Below, in pieces: positions 1 through 8,049 of a stretch of 64,000 nucleotides of DNA. Origin of the DNA: JAIBJN01 sp963825255. GTDB taxonomy: Bacteria > Actinomycetota > Thermoleophilia > Gaiellales > Gaiellaceae. The translations under genes were made by a program, and so were the position numbers. The notes under the pieces were generated by a model that saw only the letters and a program-made list of their open reading frames with translations, did no database searches and had not been told where the DNA came from. The stretch spans positions 186,001 to 250,000 of the forward strand of contig CAWGSF010000003.1 of the NCBI GenBank assembly GCA_963825255.1, in the 5' to 3' direction. The number at the start of each line of letters is the position of its first letter. Position 1 is the stretch's first letter.

Positions 1-2420
1 CCCTTGGCCGTCCAGAGCTCGAGCTCGAGCACACCGACTGGCTCGATCATCTCGCCGTCCGGCACGCGCTCGGCGCGACCCGCGCGGAACGCGAGCACGA
101 CCGGCGCCTGGTCGGAGGGCGCGAACGCGCTGTGGGAGAGCTGGACGTCGCCGACGAGCGGCGCACTCCCCTCGGGCCGCCTCGCGACCGTCCACGGGAC
201 GCGCACGGGCTGGGCCCCGTCGGCGGAGACGAGCAGGACGCCGCCCGCGCCCGCCGGCAGCTCTCCGTCGGCGGCGACGCCGATCGACACGGCGGCGGAC
301 GCCCCCGGCTGGAGCGAGAGATGCGCCGGGTCGGCCGAGAACGTGAGGCGGGGACCGGCGGGGTCGTCGGGCACGAGCGCGAAGCCGATGGTGAGGGGCC
401 GGCTCGAGACGTTCCGGACGGTGAGGGCCCTCGTCGCGCTCCAGTTGGGGCCGGCAGCCCGTCCGAACGCGAGCGTGGCGGGCTCCGCGGCGAGCTCCGC
501 GGTGGCCGCGTGAGTGGGATCGACGAGGCCGCCGCCCTGCGACGACGCGGAGACCGCCAGGTCGTTGCGCCGGATCCGGCCGGCGCTCCCCACGAGTGCC
601 GACTTGAGGTCGAGCGGGGAGAGGGTGGGCCTCGCCTCGGCGACCAGCGCCGCGGCGCCCGCGACGACGGCGGCGGCCGCGCTCGTCCCCGTGACGGTCG
701 CATAGGCGTCGTCGGCGCCCGCGTCGGATGTGGCGAGCCCGACGCCCGCCGCGACGAGGTCGGGCTTGACCCGCCCGTCGAACGCGACGCCGCCGGAGGA
801 GAAAGGCGCGACGTCCATGAGCGCCGGGTTGGGGAGAGGCTCGGGTGACGAGAGCTCCAGGACAGCTCCGGCCGGCGCCCGGGCGCCCGCGACCACGTCG
901 GTCGCGGTCTCCGCCGGCACCGCGAGCACGGGCACGCTGACCTCGTCGTCCAGGTCGAGCGAGCCGGCGGGAAGGTCGGTGCCGGCGACCAGCACGACCG
1001 CTGCGCCGGCGGCGGCCGCGTTGCCGACGCGGCGCTCGACCGAACCGCCCTCGGCGGAGACGACGGCCGCGTCTCCCGCGACGAGGCTCGCGCCGTCGGA
1101 GCCGAAGAAGTCGCCCAGCGCGTCGCCCGTGGCCGGCTCGCCCGCGGCCCGGTCCGGCTCCGAGAGGGTCGGCCCCACGGGCGCCGCCACGTCGAGCTTC
1201 ACCGCCGACGGAGCCACGGCGCCGAGCACGCGAACGGGGTCGTCGAGCACGGCCTCGTCCCCGACGTCGAGCGACGCCTGTGTCTGGAGCACCTCGGGCC
1301 GCTCGTCGAGCGCGCCGACCGCGAGCGCCTCCGGGGCCGCGGCGGGGGCGGCGACGGTGCCGAACCCGGGCCCGGGCCGGCCGTCGTTCCCGACCGGGGC
1401 GACGACGAGAGTTCCCAGGCTGGCCGCGCCCGCGACCGCGCGCGCCTCGGGGCTGTCGGTGAACGCTGCGTACGGCTCCACGCCCCCGACCAGCGCGATC
1501 GCGGCGTGGTCGTCGACGGCGCCGTCGCCGTCGGGATCGACCGCGCGCTCGAGCCCGGCGAGGAGCTGGTCCCCGCGACCGAGGACGGCCCAGCTCCCGT
1601 CCTCGGCCTGCCGCCAGCCCATCACGCGGATGGGGAGAACGCGCGCGCCGGGCGCCACGCCGTGGAGCCCTGCGGGCCCGCCGCCGCCGACGATCAGGCC
1701 CGCCATTCGCGTGCCGTGCTCTTCGAGGGCGGTCGGGTCTCCGGGGCTCTCGGCAGGCGCGATCGTCCGGTCGTCGTCGACGACGTCGAAGCCCGGAAGC
1801 ACGCGGCCCTCGAGATAGGGATGGCCGCGATCGACGCCGGTGTCCAGGAGCGCGATCGTCACGCCGGAGCCGGTGAAGCCGGGGAGGGAGACGTCGGGCC
1901 GATGCGCCCCGCCGGGGCCGAGCTCCCCGGCGACGAGCGACTGCGACGCTGCAGCCGCCGGATAGACCGTGCGAACCGGGTAGACCCCTGCGATCCCCTT
2001 GGCGCGCTCGAGCTCCGCCACGGCCCGGGCGGTGACGAGGGCCGAGAAGCCGTTGAACGTCCTGGTGAAGACGTGATCGCGCTCGACCTCGACCCCTCGC
2101 TCGTCGAGTCCCGCGAGGAGAAGTCGCTGCGCGGAGTCCGCGTCCGCCGTCCACTGCCGCTGCTCGTCGGCGGTCGGCGCCGTCTTCGCCGCGGCGAGGC
2201 GATCGGCCAGCGAGGGCGAGGAGAGGACGACGAGGACGCGCTGGCGACGCTCCGCGGCCGGGGCCGGCCGGTCTCCGAACACCGAGTGCCAGGCGCGGGC
2301 GGCGGTCCGCGCGGCCGTGTCCCCGGCGCCCTGCACCGTCCCCGCGAGCGCGAGCAGGGTGGCCACGAGCGCGATCCCCGCGAGCGCCCCGGTCCGCGCA
2401 GCTTCAGGCCGCCGTGGCAT
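1..2420 (-). CDS. Secreted subtilisin-like serine protease (S8), C-terminus cut by window edge
   Basis: Peptidase of the S8 family, predicted to be exported. The 806 visible codons begin with a hydrophobic signal segment (about residues 10-32), followed by an inhibitor-I9-like propeptide (about 60-155) ending before the catalytic domain. The catalytic triad is visible: Asp193 in LLDTGVD, His235 in EEHGTRMAGL and Ser580 in GTSAAAAVVAGA. The oxyanion Asn is in PVGNDGRPG. A protease-associated (PA) type insert lies between His and Ser. After residue 600 there is an Ig-like, surface-type region that runs off the left edge with no stop. The ATG overlaps the end of tsaD by 17 bases in another frame, so it is probably the last gene of the udg-tsa operon. 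Substrate is unknown. Confidence 0.88.
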   Translation of the reverse strand, partial: MPRRPEAARTGALAGIALVATLLALAGTVQGAGDTAARTAARAWHSVFGDRPAPAAERRQRVLVVLSSPSLADRLAAAKTAPTADEQRQWTADADSAQRLLLAGLDERGVEVERDHVFTRTFNGFSALVTARAVAELERAKGIAGVYPVRTVYPAAAASQSLVAGELGPGGAHRPDVSLPGFTGSGVTIALLDTGVDRGHPYLEGRVLPGFDVVDDDRTIAPAESPGDPTALEEHGTRMAGLIVGGGGPAGLHGVAPGARVLPIRVMGWRQAEDGSWAVLGRGDQLLAGLERAVDPDGDGAVDDHAAIALVGGVEPYAAFTDSPEARAVAGAASLGTLVVAPVGNDGRPGPGFGTVAAPAAAPEALAVGALDERPEVLQTQASLDVGDEAVLDDPVRVLGAVAPSAVKLDVAAPVGPTLSEPDRAAGEPATGDALGDFFGSDGASLVAGDAAVVSAEGGSVERRVGNAAAAGAAVVLVAGTDLPAGSLDLDDEVSVPVLAVPAETATDVVAGARAPAGAVLELSSPEPLPNPALMDVAPFSSGGVAFDGRVKPDLVAAGVGLATSDAGADDAYATVTGTSAAAAVVAGAAALVAEARPTLSPLDLKSALVGSAGRIRRNDLAVSASSQGGGLVDPTHAATAELAAEPATLAFGRAAGPNWSATRALTVRNVSSRPLTIGFALVPDDPAGPRLTFSADPAHLSLQPGASAAVSIGVAADGELPAGAGGVLLVSADGAQPVRVPWTVARRPEGSAPLVGDVQLSHSAFAPSDQAPVVLAFRAGRAERVPDGEMIEPVGVLELELWTAK

Positions 2421-3369
2421 ACGCATCCAGCGCAAGATACTCAGGAAACGGGATGGCCCGCGCAAAGCGGGCGGCAGAGGCGATCATGGCAGCGTTATCG
2501 GTACAGAGCGGCAGGGGCGCGAGGGTTGCCTCAGCGAGGGCGGATCGGAGCTCGGAGTTCGCGGCGACGCCGCCCACGACGGCGATCCGCTCGGCTCCCA
2601 GCTCGGCCGCCGCGGTCTCGGTCCGCTGGACGAGAGCGCGCACGATCGCCCGCTGGTACGAGGCCGCCAGATCGGCGCGCCGGCGCTCGAGCTCGCCCGC
2701 GGGCAGGTCGCGAACCACGTAGAGGAGCGCCGTCTTCAGCCCGGAGAAGGAGAAGTCGAGGCCGGGTACGCGCGCGACGGGAAACGCGTAGGCGGTCGGA
2801 TCGCCGTCTCGGGCCGCCCGGTCGAGGGCCGCTCCGCCCGGATACCCGAGCCCGAGGAGGCGCGCGCCCTTGTCGAAGGCCTCCCCGGCCGCGTCGTCGA
2901 GCGTCGTCCCGACGATCCGGTACCCGGACCGGTCGCGCACGTCGAGAAGCAACGTGTGCCCCCCGCTCGCGAGCAGGCACAGGAACGGCGGCTCGAGCGG
3001 GTCGGGCTCCAGATAGAGGGACGCGACGTGGCCGTGGAGGTGGTCGACGGGCACGAGCGGGAGCCGCCGCGACCAGGCCAGCGCCTTGGCGGCCGAGAGG
3101 CCGACGAGCAGCGCGCCGATCAGCCCCGGCCCGCGCGTGACCGCGACCGTCTCGACGTCGTCGAGGCCCGACTCCGCACGGTCGAGAGCCTCCCTGAGCA
3201 CCGGGCCGACCAGCTCGAGGTGGCGCCGTGAGGCGACCTCCGGGACGACGCCGCCGTAGCGCGCGTGCAGCTCGGCCTGTGAGGCGACGACGTTCGCTCG
3301 CACGAGCCCCTCGGCCGTGACGAGCGCGACCGCGGTCTCGTCACACGAGGTCTCGACGCCGAGGATCAC
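2404..3369 (-). CDS. tsaD: tRNA N6-threonylcarbamoyladenosine (t6A37) transferase subunit TsaD
   Basis: Catalytic subunit that transfers the threonylcarbamoyl group from TC-AMP to A37 of ANN-decoding tRNAs, working with TsaB and TsaE, both encoded just upstream. The ASKHA-fold features are clear: GVETSCDET at the N-terminus, the metal-binding histidines H110 and H114 in DHLHGH, the SGGHT loop near 150, the SFSGLK motif and the C-terminal metal-ligand motif CTDNAAMIA. The usual family motif is HLEGH; here the middle residue is His. The protein is 321 residues, slightly short of the usual 330-340. The start is GTG, because the codon before ILGVETS is in frame and makes a 4-base GTGA overlap with the rimI stop; no ATG lies nearby in frame. 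Confidence 0.95.
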   Translation of the reverse strand: MILGVETSCDETAVALVTAEGLVRANVVASQAELHARYGGVVPEVASRRHLELVGPVLREALDRAESGLDDVETVAVTRGPGLIGALLVGLSAAKALAWSRRLPLVPVDHLHGHVASLYLEPDPLEPPFLCLLASGGHTLLLDVRDRSGYRIVGTTLDDAAGEAFDKGARLLGLGYPGGAALDRAARDGDPTAYAFPVARVPGLDFSFSGLKTALLYVVRDLPAGELERRRADLAASYQRAIVRALVQRTETAAAELGAERIAVVGGVAANSELRSALAEATLAPLPLCTDNAAMIASAARFARAIPFPEYLALDAYATAA

Positions 3370-3857
3370 TCGTCCCGGTCCGCCTCGTCGTCCGGGATCG
3401 GGTCCTTCCACATCACGAGGGCGTCCTCGCGGTTGTCCGTGTAGTAGCCGCGCCGCGCCCCGCTTGCCTCGAAGCCGAAACGCTCGTAGAGCGCGATCGC
3501 GCCCTTGTTCGAGACCCGGACCTCGAGCGTGTAGCCGCGCTTCGAGTCGTCCGCCGTGAGGTCGAAGAGCGCGGCCAGCAGCCGGCTGGCGACGCCGAGG
3601 CGCCGGAGGTCGAGCTCCACCGCGACGTTCATCACGTGCCACGCATCGACGTAGCGCGAGACGACGAGGTAGCCGACCAGGCGCCCGCGCTCGTCGAAGG
3701 CGCCGAGGCAGATGGAGGACGGCTTCGCCAGCTCGCCCGCGAACATCGAGCGCGACCACGGCGTCGGGTAGACGCGCTGCTCGATCCGCTCGATGGCGGC
3801 CAGGTCGCCGAGCGTGAGCCGGCGGATGTCGACCTTGAGACGGGGGACGTCGATCAT
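3366..3857 (-). CDS. rimI: Ribosomal-protein-alanine N-acetyltransferase (GNAT)
   Basis: GNAT-fold acetyltransferase that, by family, acetylates the N-terminal alanine of ribosomal protein S18 using acetyl-CoA. In 163 residues it shows the RimI hallmarks: the ERIEQRVYPTPWS segment near the N-terminus, the acetyl-CoA pyrophosphate loop around RRLGVASRLL (about 90-100), the N-x-x-AIALYERFGFE motif and an RRGYYTDN..DALVMWK tail. It is wedged between tsaB and tsaD with 4-base overlaps on both sides, the classic tsaB-rimI-tsaD order. Specificity for S18 is by homology only. Confidence 0.9.
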   Translation of the reverse strand: MIDVPRLKVDIRRLTLGDLAAIERIEQRVYPTPWSRSMFAGELAKPSSICLGAFDERGRLVGYLVVSRYVDAWHVMNVAVELDLRRLGVASRLLAALFDLTADDSKRGYTLEVRVSNKGAIALYERFGFEASGARRGYYTDNREDALVMWKDPIPDDEADRDE

Positions 3858-4453
3858 CGCGAGAGCGCCTTCTCCGCGTCCGGGACGCGCAGGTAGCTGG
3901 GCTCCGTCGCCTCTGGAGCGCCGAAGTCGCGCGCGAGCGCCGCATGATGCCGCGCCCAGGGGACGTGCTCCGGCGCCTCTGCCGGAGGGACGACGCCGCC
4001 TCCGTGCTCGATCGGCTCCCGGTAGCGGAGGGCCCCGTCGCCCACGTACGTGCGGCCGGGCTCGATCCCGAGCTCCGCCGCGGGGACGCAGCGCGGCTCG
4101 TCGTCGACGAGGGTGAAGACCTCCCGACGGCGCCCGTCGATCACCGGCACGGCTCCCGGCGCCCCCGCCGCCAGCGCGGCCAGCGTGGAGACTCCTGCCA
4201 CGGGGACGTCGAGCGCGATCGAGAGCGTGCGCGCGGTGACGAGTCCTATGCGCAGGCCGGTGTAGCTCCCCGGCCCCGTGCCGACGGCGATCCCGTCCAC
4301 GTCCGCCGAGGCGATGCCCGCGTCGCGGAGCAGGTCCTCGACGTCCTCGAGCACGCGAACGGCCCGCGAGGCGCGCTCGCCGAGGACGTCGCCGTCTCTG
4401 ACGAGCGCGACGGTCGCCACATCCGTGGCCGTGTCAAACGCGAGGACCAGCAC
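3854..4453 (-). CDS. tsaB: t6A biosynthesis dimerisation subunit TsaB
   Basis: Inactive paralogue of TsaD that dimerises with it in the TsaBDE complex making t6A37. The 199-residue protein opens with LAFDTATDVATVALV, the degenerate ASKHA phosphate-1 motif, and carries the typical GTGPGSYTGLRIG signature near residue 60. The remainder is the short C-terminal lobe expected for bacterial TsaB. It overlaps tsaE by 20 bases and rimI by 4, so translation is probably coupled. Confidence 0.93.
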   Translation of the reverse strand: MLVLAFDTATDVATVALVRDGDVLGERASRAVRVLEDVEDLLRDAGIASADVDGIAVGTGPGSYTGLRIGLVTARTLSIALDVPVAGVSTLAALAAGAPGAVPVIDGRRREVFTLVDDEPRCVPAAELGIEPGRTYVGDGALRYREPIEHGGGVVPPAEAPEHVPWARHHAALARDFGAPEATEPSYLRVPDAEKALSR

Positions 4454-4895
4454 GTTCGGAGAAGCTAATTTCCAGGGCTTTTTCGGGGCTTTCGAGAACG
4501 ATCAGTCTATGTGTGTCCCCCTGGTGCCGCAACCGCACCCGGACGCGCGCGGGGGGCAGGAAGGCGGCGCCCGCCTCGGGCCACTCGACGAAGGCGATCG
4601 CGTCCTCGAAGTACAGCTCGAGGTCCCCCCACTCGGCGTCGGAGAACCCGTCGAACCGGTAGAGGTCGAGGTGCGAGATGTCCGGCGTGCCCGCATACCG
4701 GTGCCCGACCGTGTAGCTCGGGCTCGTCACCGGGCCCTCGACCCCGAGAGCCCGGCACGCCCCGCGGACGAAGGTCGTCTTCCCCGCCCCGAGCTCGCCC
4801 GCAACGGTGACGACGTCGCCGGGCTCGAGCTCGCGCGCGACCGCGGCGCCGGCGCGCTCGGTGTCCTCGGGCGAGGACGACTCCACCTCGACCAT
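4434..4895 (-). CDS. tsaE: t6A biosynthesis ATPase TsaE
   Basis: P-loop ATPase of the TsaBDE complex; ATP hydrolysis resets the complex between t6A cycles. The 153-residue protein has the Walker A motif GELGAGKTTF at about 33-42, the SPSYTV motif, and HLDLYRFD followed by FVEWPE, which carries the family Walker B-like acidic residues. It is the first gene downstream of the 170-bp palindrome and starts 21 bases from its edge, so that element lies in its 5' region. Confidence 0.93.
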   Translation of the reverse strand: MVEVESSSPEDTERAGAAVARELEPGDVVTVAGELGAGKTTFVRGACRALGVEGPVTSPSYTVGHRYAGTPDISHLDLYRFDGFSDAEWGDLELYFEDAIAFVEWPEAGAAFLPPARVRVRLRHQGDTHRLIVLESPEKALEISFSERAGPRV

Positions 4896-4916
4896 GGTCC
4901 TAGCCTAGTCGCCGGC

Positions 4917-5086
4917 TAGATGCTCGATCGGTGATTGGCGCACTCGCCGGGGACGGCTGCGACCAAGCCGGGCGTCGCGATTGCCCGAAGGGGGTACCTG
5001 GAAGTACGTCCAAGGGCAAGCGCGACGATCCGGCACCGTGTCGCAGCCGCCAGCCGCGAGTCCGTGAATCGCCGGTCGAGCATCTA
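4917..5086. repeat. 170-bp imperfect palindrome, MITE-like, between udg and tsaE
   Basis: The two ends are perfect inverted repeats (TAGATGCTCGA at 4917 and its complement ending at 5086). The outer 47-base arms match at about 38 positions by hand alignment, and the inner part continues to pair down to a GTAC-CTGGAA-GTAC tip near 4994-5007. Terminal TA on both sides is compatible with a TA target duplication, as left by IS630/Tc1-mariner-type MITEs. The right end supplies the TAG stop codon of udg. No ORF of its own is evident. It would fold into a long hairpin in the mRNA between udg and tsaE. The MITE assignment is inference. Confidence 0.72.
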
Positions 5087-5782
5087 AAACAGGCCGAGCT
5101 GCTCGTCGGGCGGGAGGGCCGGCTCCGCGGGCGCCGTCTGCGCCGGGAAGGCGATCACCTGCGCCTCCTGCTCCGGCGCCGGGACGGTCTCCGCGCCGGC
5201 CAGCAGCGCCGGGATGGAGGCGAAGTCCTCCTCGAGCGTCTTCAGCATCGCCGGCGTGTAGAGCGCCGCGGCAGGGTGGTAGATCGGGTAGAGCGTCACC
5301 CGCCGGCCGCCGACGACGGCCTCCTGAGGGCGGCCGTGCACGCGGGTGATCCCGGCCGGCTTCCCGGAGAGGAGCTTCGTGGCGAAGTTCCCGAGCGTGG
5401 CGACGAGCTTCGGCTCGATCAGCTCGAGCTGGCGGAAGAGGTGGCTCTCGCACGCCTCGATCTCGTCCGGCATCGGGTCGCGGTTCCCGGGCGGGCGGCA
5501 CTTGAGGACGTTGGCGATGTAGACGTCCCTCCTGCTCAGGCCGATCCCCTCGAGCAGCTTGTCGAGGAGCTTCCCGGCCGCGCCGACGAACGGGTAGCCC
5601 TGCTTGTCCTCGTGGAAGCCGGGCGCCTCGCCGACGAACATGAGGTCGGCGTCCGGGTCGCCCACCCCGTAGACGACCTGGGTGCGACCTTCGGCGAGGC
5701 GGCAGCGCGTGCAGGCAGCGGTCTCGGCGGCGTGGGCCTCGAGCGCCGCCCGGCGGCTCAGGGAATCAGGCTCCGCAGCCAC
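5084..5782 (-). CDS. udg: Uracil-DNA glycosylase, family 4 (4Fe-4S)
   Basis: Removes uracil from DNA to start base excision repair. Family-4 features: the active-site motif GEAPGFHEDKQGYPFVG (about 51-67), the second motif HPAAAL near 168, and four cysteines for the Fe-S cluster at C24, C27, C95 (VLKCRPPGNRDP) and C111. After the catalytic domain comes a low-complexity Pro/Ala/Glu linker of about 35 residues that ends in EQLGLF. This looks like a beta-sliding-clamp binding motif (consensus QL-x-LF) at the extreme C-terminus. The stop codon lies inside the palindrome 4917-5086. The start overlaps the end of the FmdB-type gene by 17 bases. Confidence 0.93.
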   Translation of the reverse strand: MAAEPDSLSRRAALEAHAAETAACTRCRLAEGRTQVVYGVGDPDADLMFVGEAPGFHEDKQGYPFVGAAGKLLDKLLEGIGLSRRDVYIANVLKCRPPGNRDPMPDEIEACESHLFRQLELIEPKLVATLGNFATKLLSGKPAGITRVHGRPQEAVVGGRRVTLYPIYHPAAALYTPAMLKTLEEDFASIPALLAGAETVPAPEQEAQVIAFPAQTAPAEPALPPDEQLGLF

Positions 5783-5978
5783 AGCTCCCGCCGCAACAAC
5801 CGCCTCCGGACCCGCCGAAGCTCGGCTGCTCGGCGGTGCCGCGAGCCGCGAACACGGAGAGCTGCCTCGCGACCCGCCCGGCCCCGCAGTCGGGGCACGC
5901 CGGGTCTGCGTCGTTCACTCCGAGAAGCTCCTCGTAGTGACACTCGCACTCCATGCACACGAACTCGTAGATCGGCAT
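5766..5978 (-). CDS. FmdB-family zinc-ribbon protein
   Basis: Small (70 residue) zinc-ribbon protein of the FmdB/CxxC_CxxC family: MPIYEFVCMECECHYEEL followed by CPDCGAG. The first knuckle is C-x-x-C (CMEC) and the second CPDC. The tail is Gly/Ser-rich with a cysteine cluster (CCGGSCGCG), commonly seen in the family but of unknown use. Function is not established; a regulatory role was proposed for the founding FmdB. The start chosen is the methionine of MPIYEF because it begins the conserved domain and lies 9 bases after a TACACT box. It leads the udg-tsa operon. Confidence 0.85.
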   Translation of the reverse strand: MPIYEFVCMECECHYEELLGVNDADPACPDCGAGRVARQLSVFAARGTAEQPSFGGSGGGCCGGSCGCGA

Positions 5979-5987
5979 CGCCGAGGC

Positions 5988-5993
5988 AGTGTA
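5988..5993 (-). promoter_or_regulatory. Candidate -10 box TACACT for fmdB-udg-tsa operon
   Basis: TACACT on the minus strand, 9 bases before the ATG of the FmdB-type gene. No clear -35. The transcript would be leaderless or almost so. The same box precedes deoC and phoH in this window. Confidence 0.5.
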
Positions 5994-6060
5994 GGCAGGT
6001 CCCCGGACGCATCGCAACCGGGGCGTGAGGCGCTGAGTCGGCTCGTCCCGAGCCGAGCTC

Positions 6061-6477
6061 TCAGTCGCTCTCCGTGTCACCTTCCTCGGGCTCGAGATCG
6101 AGCGCGCACGAGTTGATGCAGTACCGCAGGCCGGTGGGCTGCGGCCCGTCGCCGAACACGTGGCCGAGGTGGCCGCCGCAGGCGGCGCAGTGCACCTCGG
6201 TGCGCGGGACGATCATGCCCCAGTCGCGCTGCGTCTCCACGGCGGACTCGTCCGCCGGGGAGTGGAAGCTCGGCCAGCCTGTGCCGGAGTCGAACTTCGT
6301 CTCCGAGCGGAAGAGCTCCGCGCCGCAGCCCGCGCAGCGGTAGACGCCGGGGTCCTTCGTGTCCCAGTACGCGCCCGTGAAGGCGCGCTCCGTGGCCTGC
6401 TCGCGAAGCACCCTGTACTGCTCCGGCGAGAGCTCCGTACGCCACTCCTGCTCTGTCTTTTCGACCTTCTGTGTCAT
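6061..6477 (-). CDS. msrB: Peptide-methionine (R)-S-oxide reductase MsrB
   Basis: Reduces methionine-R-sulfoxide in proteins. The 138-residue protein carries both zinc-binding pairs (CAGC near 50 and CAAC near 97), the SGTGWPSF motif, the GHLGHVFGDGP motif and the catalytic cysteine in GLRYCINS. The open frame extends further upstream, but MTQKVEKTEQEWR is the conserved start. It is divergent from the pantothenate operon, with a TACGCT box 7 bases before the ATG. Confidence 0.95.
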   Translation of the reverse strand: MTQKVEKTEQEWRTELSPEQYRVLREQATERAFTGAYWDTKDPGVYRCAGCGAELFRSETKFDSGTGWPSFHSPADESAVETQRDWGMIVPRTEVHCAACGGHLGHVFGDGPQPTGLRYCINSCALDLEPEEGDTESD

Positions 6478-6501
6478 GGTCAAAGCGTAGCGACCGGCCG
6501 C

Positions 6502-6507
6502 TACACT
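6502..6507 (+). promoter_or_regulatory. Candidate -10 box TACACT for the DUF2520-panC-panB operon
   Basis: TACACT on the plus strand in the 70-base divergent region, about 40 bases before the chosen ATG at 6548, which has a GGAG ribosome binding site 6 bases ahead. A GTG in frame at 6512 is an alternative start. The surrounding motif GGCCGCTACACTTCG recurs nearly unchanged upstream of phoH. Confidence 0.45.
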
Positions 6508-6547
6508 TCGGGTGCCCGGTATCCCGAAAACGGAACTGGAGCCCCAC

Positions 6548-7240
6548 ATGGAATTCACGTCAGCCTGTGTTGTCGGCGCGGGGCGCGTCGGCTCCGCCGT
6601 GGCCGAGCGGCTCGCGGAGCGGATGACCACGCGCACGACCGGCCGCGAGCTCGACATGCGCGGGGCCGACCTCGTCCTCCTCTGCGTCCCCGACCGCGCG
6701 GTCGCCGAGGTGGCGGCGGTGATCCCGATCGGCCCCTGGATCGCGCATACGAGCGGGGCCCGCACGTTGGACGCGCTCGATCCCCACCTCCGGCGCTTCA
6801 GCCTGCACCCCCTGCAGACGTTCGTGCCGGACGGAGGAGCCGAGCAGCTCGACGGCGCGTGGGCCGCGGTGAGCGGAGAGACCGGGCCGGCGCTCGAGGC
6901 GGGCTTCTCGCTCGCCTGCCTCCTGGGTCTGCGCGCCTTCGAGCTGGACGACGGCGAGCACCCCCTCTACCACGCGGCGGCGGCCATCGCCTCGAGCTTC
7001 CTCGTGGCCATCCACTCGGCCGCGGCGGAGATGATGGAATCGGCCGGCGCGCCGCCGGAGGCCCTGGTCCCGCTCATGCGGCAGACGATCGAGAACGGCT
7101 TCGAGCTCACCGGCCCACTCACGCGCGGCGACTGGGAGACGATCGAGCGCCACCTCGCGGTCATCCGCGAGCGCCACCCCGACCTGGAGGCGATGTACCG
7201 CGAGCTGACGGAGCTGGCCGCGGCGAGCGCGCCACGATGA
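6548..7240 (+). CDS. Rossmann-fold/DUF2520 NADP-binding protein, candidate ketopantoate reductase
   Basis: 230-residue protein with an N-terminal dinucleotide-binding fold (VVGAGRVGSAVAERL, about 7-21; LVLLCVPDRAV) and a C-terminal helical DUF2520-type domain resembling ProC/ketopantoate reductase dimerisation domains (HPLQTF; LYHAAAAIASSFLV). It is the first gene of an operon with panC and panB, joined to panC by an ATGA overlap. No panE is visible here, so a role in reducing 2-dehydropantoate is plausible, but it is inference from context. The ATG at 6548 is preferred over GTG 6512 because of the GGAG site and homology beginning there. Confidence 0.8.
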   Translation: MEFTSACVVGAGRVGSAVAERLAERMTTRTTGRELDMRGADLVLLCVPDRAVAEVAAVIPIGPWIAHTSGARTLDALDPHLRRFSLHPLQTFVPDGGAEQLDGAWAAVSGETGPALEAGFSLACLLGLRAFELDDGEHPLYHAAAAIASSFLVAIHSAAAEMMESAGAPPEALVPLMRQTIENGFELTGPLTRGDWETIERHLAVIRERHPDLEAMYRELTELAAASAPR

Positions 7241-8049
7241 TCACGTCCCGCACCATCCCCGAGCTGCGCGCGTCCCTGGCTCCGCTCCGGAGCGGGACGA
7301 CTGTCGGCCTCGTGCCGACGATGGGCGGGCTGCACCGGGGGCACGAGGCGCTCGTCCGCGGCGCCCGAGCCGACTGCGGAGTCGTCGTCGCGAGCATCTT
7401 CGTCAACCCGGCCCAGTTCGGGGCCGGCGAGGATCTCGAGCGCTATCCGCGCGACGAGGAGGCCGACTCCCGCCTAGCCGCGGCGCTCGGCGTCGACTGC
7501 CTCTTCGTCCCCTCGGTCGACGAGTTGTACCCGGACGGCTTCCAGACCTGGGTGGACGTCGAGCAGGTCTCCCGCGGCCTCGAGGGGGCCTCGCGCCCCG
7601 ACCACTTCCGCGGAGTCGCGACCGTCTGCCTCAAGCTCTTCAACATCGTCCGCCCCAACCGGGCGTACTTCGGCCAGAAGGACGCGCAGCAGGCCGCGCT
7701 CGTCGAGCGCATGGCACGCGATCTCGACCTCGAGCTCGAGATCGTGGTCGTGCCGACCGTGCGGGAGGACGACGGCGTCGCGGCGAGCTCCCGCAACGTG
7801 TACCTCTCGCCGGAGGAGCGGGACGCTGCGCGTGCCCTCCCCCGTGCTCTCGACGCCGGCGCGCGCGCGCACCGCGCCGGGGACGACGCGGCCGAGGCTG
7901 CGAAGGCCGTCCTCGTACGCGAGCCGCGCCTGGCGCCCGAGTACGTCGAGGTGGCGCGGCTCGACGGACGCGTCTATCTGCTCGCTGCGGTGCGTGCCGG
8001 CAGCACGCGGCTCATCGACAACGTCGTGCTCAAGGAGGTGGCGGAATGA
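7237..8049 (+). CDS. panC: Pantothenate synthetase PanC
   Basis: Condenses D-pantoate and beta-alanine with ATP to give pantothenate. Class I synthetase-like nucleotidyltransferase features in 270 residues: PTMGGLHRGH (HIGH-like, about 30-39), FVNPAQF, the pantoate-binding HFRGVATV, FGQKDAQQ and SSRNVYLS. Translation is coupled to the upstream DUF2520 gene and the downstream panB by 4-base ATGA overlaps at both ends. Confidence 0.97.
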   Translation: MITSRTIPELRASLAPLRSGTTVGLVPTMGGLHRGHEALVRGARADCGVVVASIFVNPAQFGAGEDLERYPRDEEADSRLAAALGVDCLFVPSVDELYPDGFQTWVDVEQVSRGLEGASRPDHFRGVATVCLKLFNIVRPNRAYFGQKDAQQAALVERMARDLDLELEIVVVPTVREDDGVAASSRNVYLSPEERDAARALPRALDAGARAHRAGDDAAEAAKAVLVREPRLAPEYVEVARLDGRVYLLAAVRAGSTRLIDNVVLKEVAE

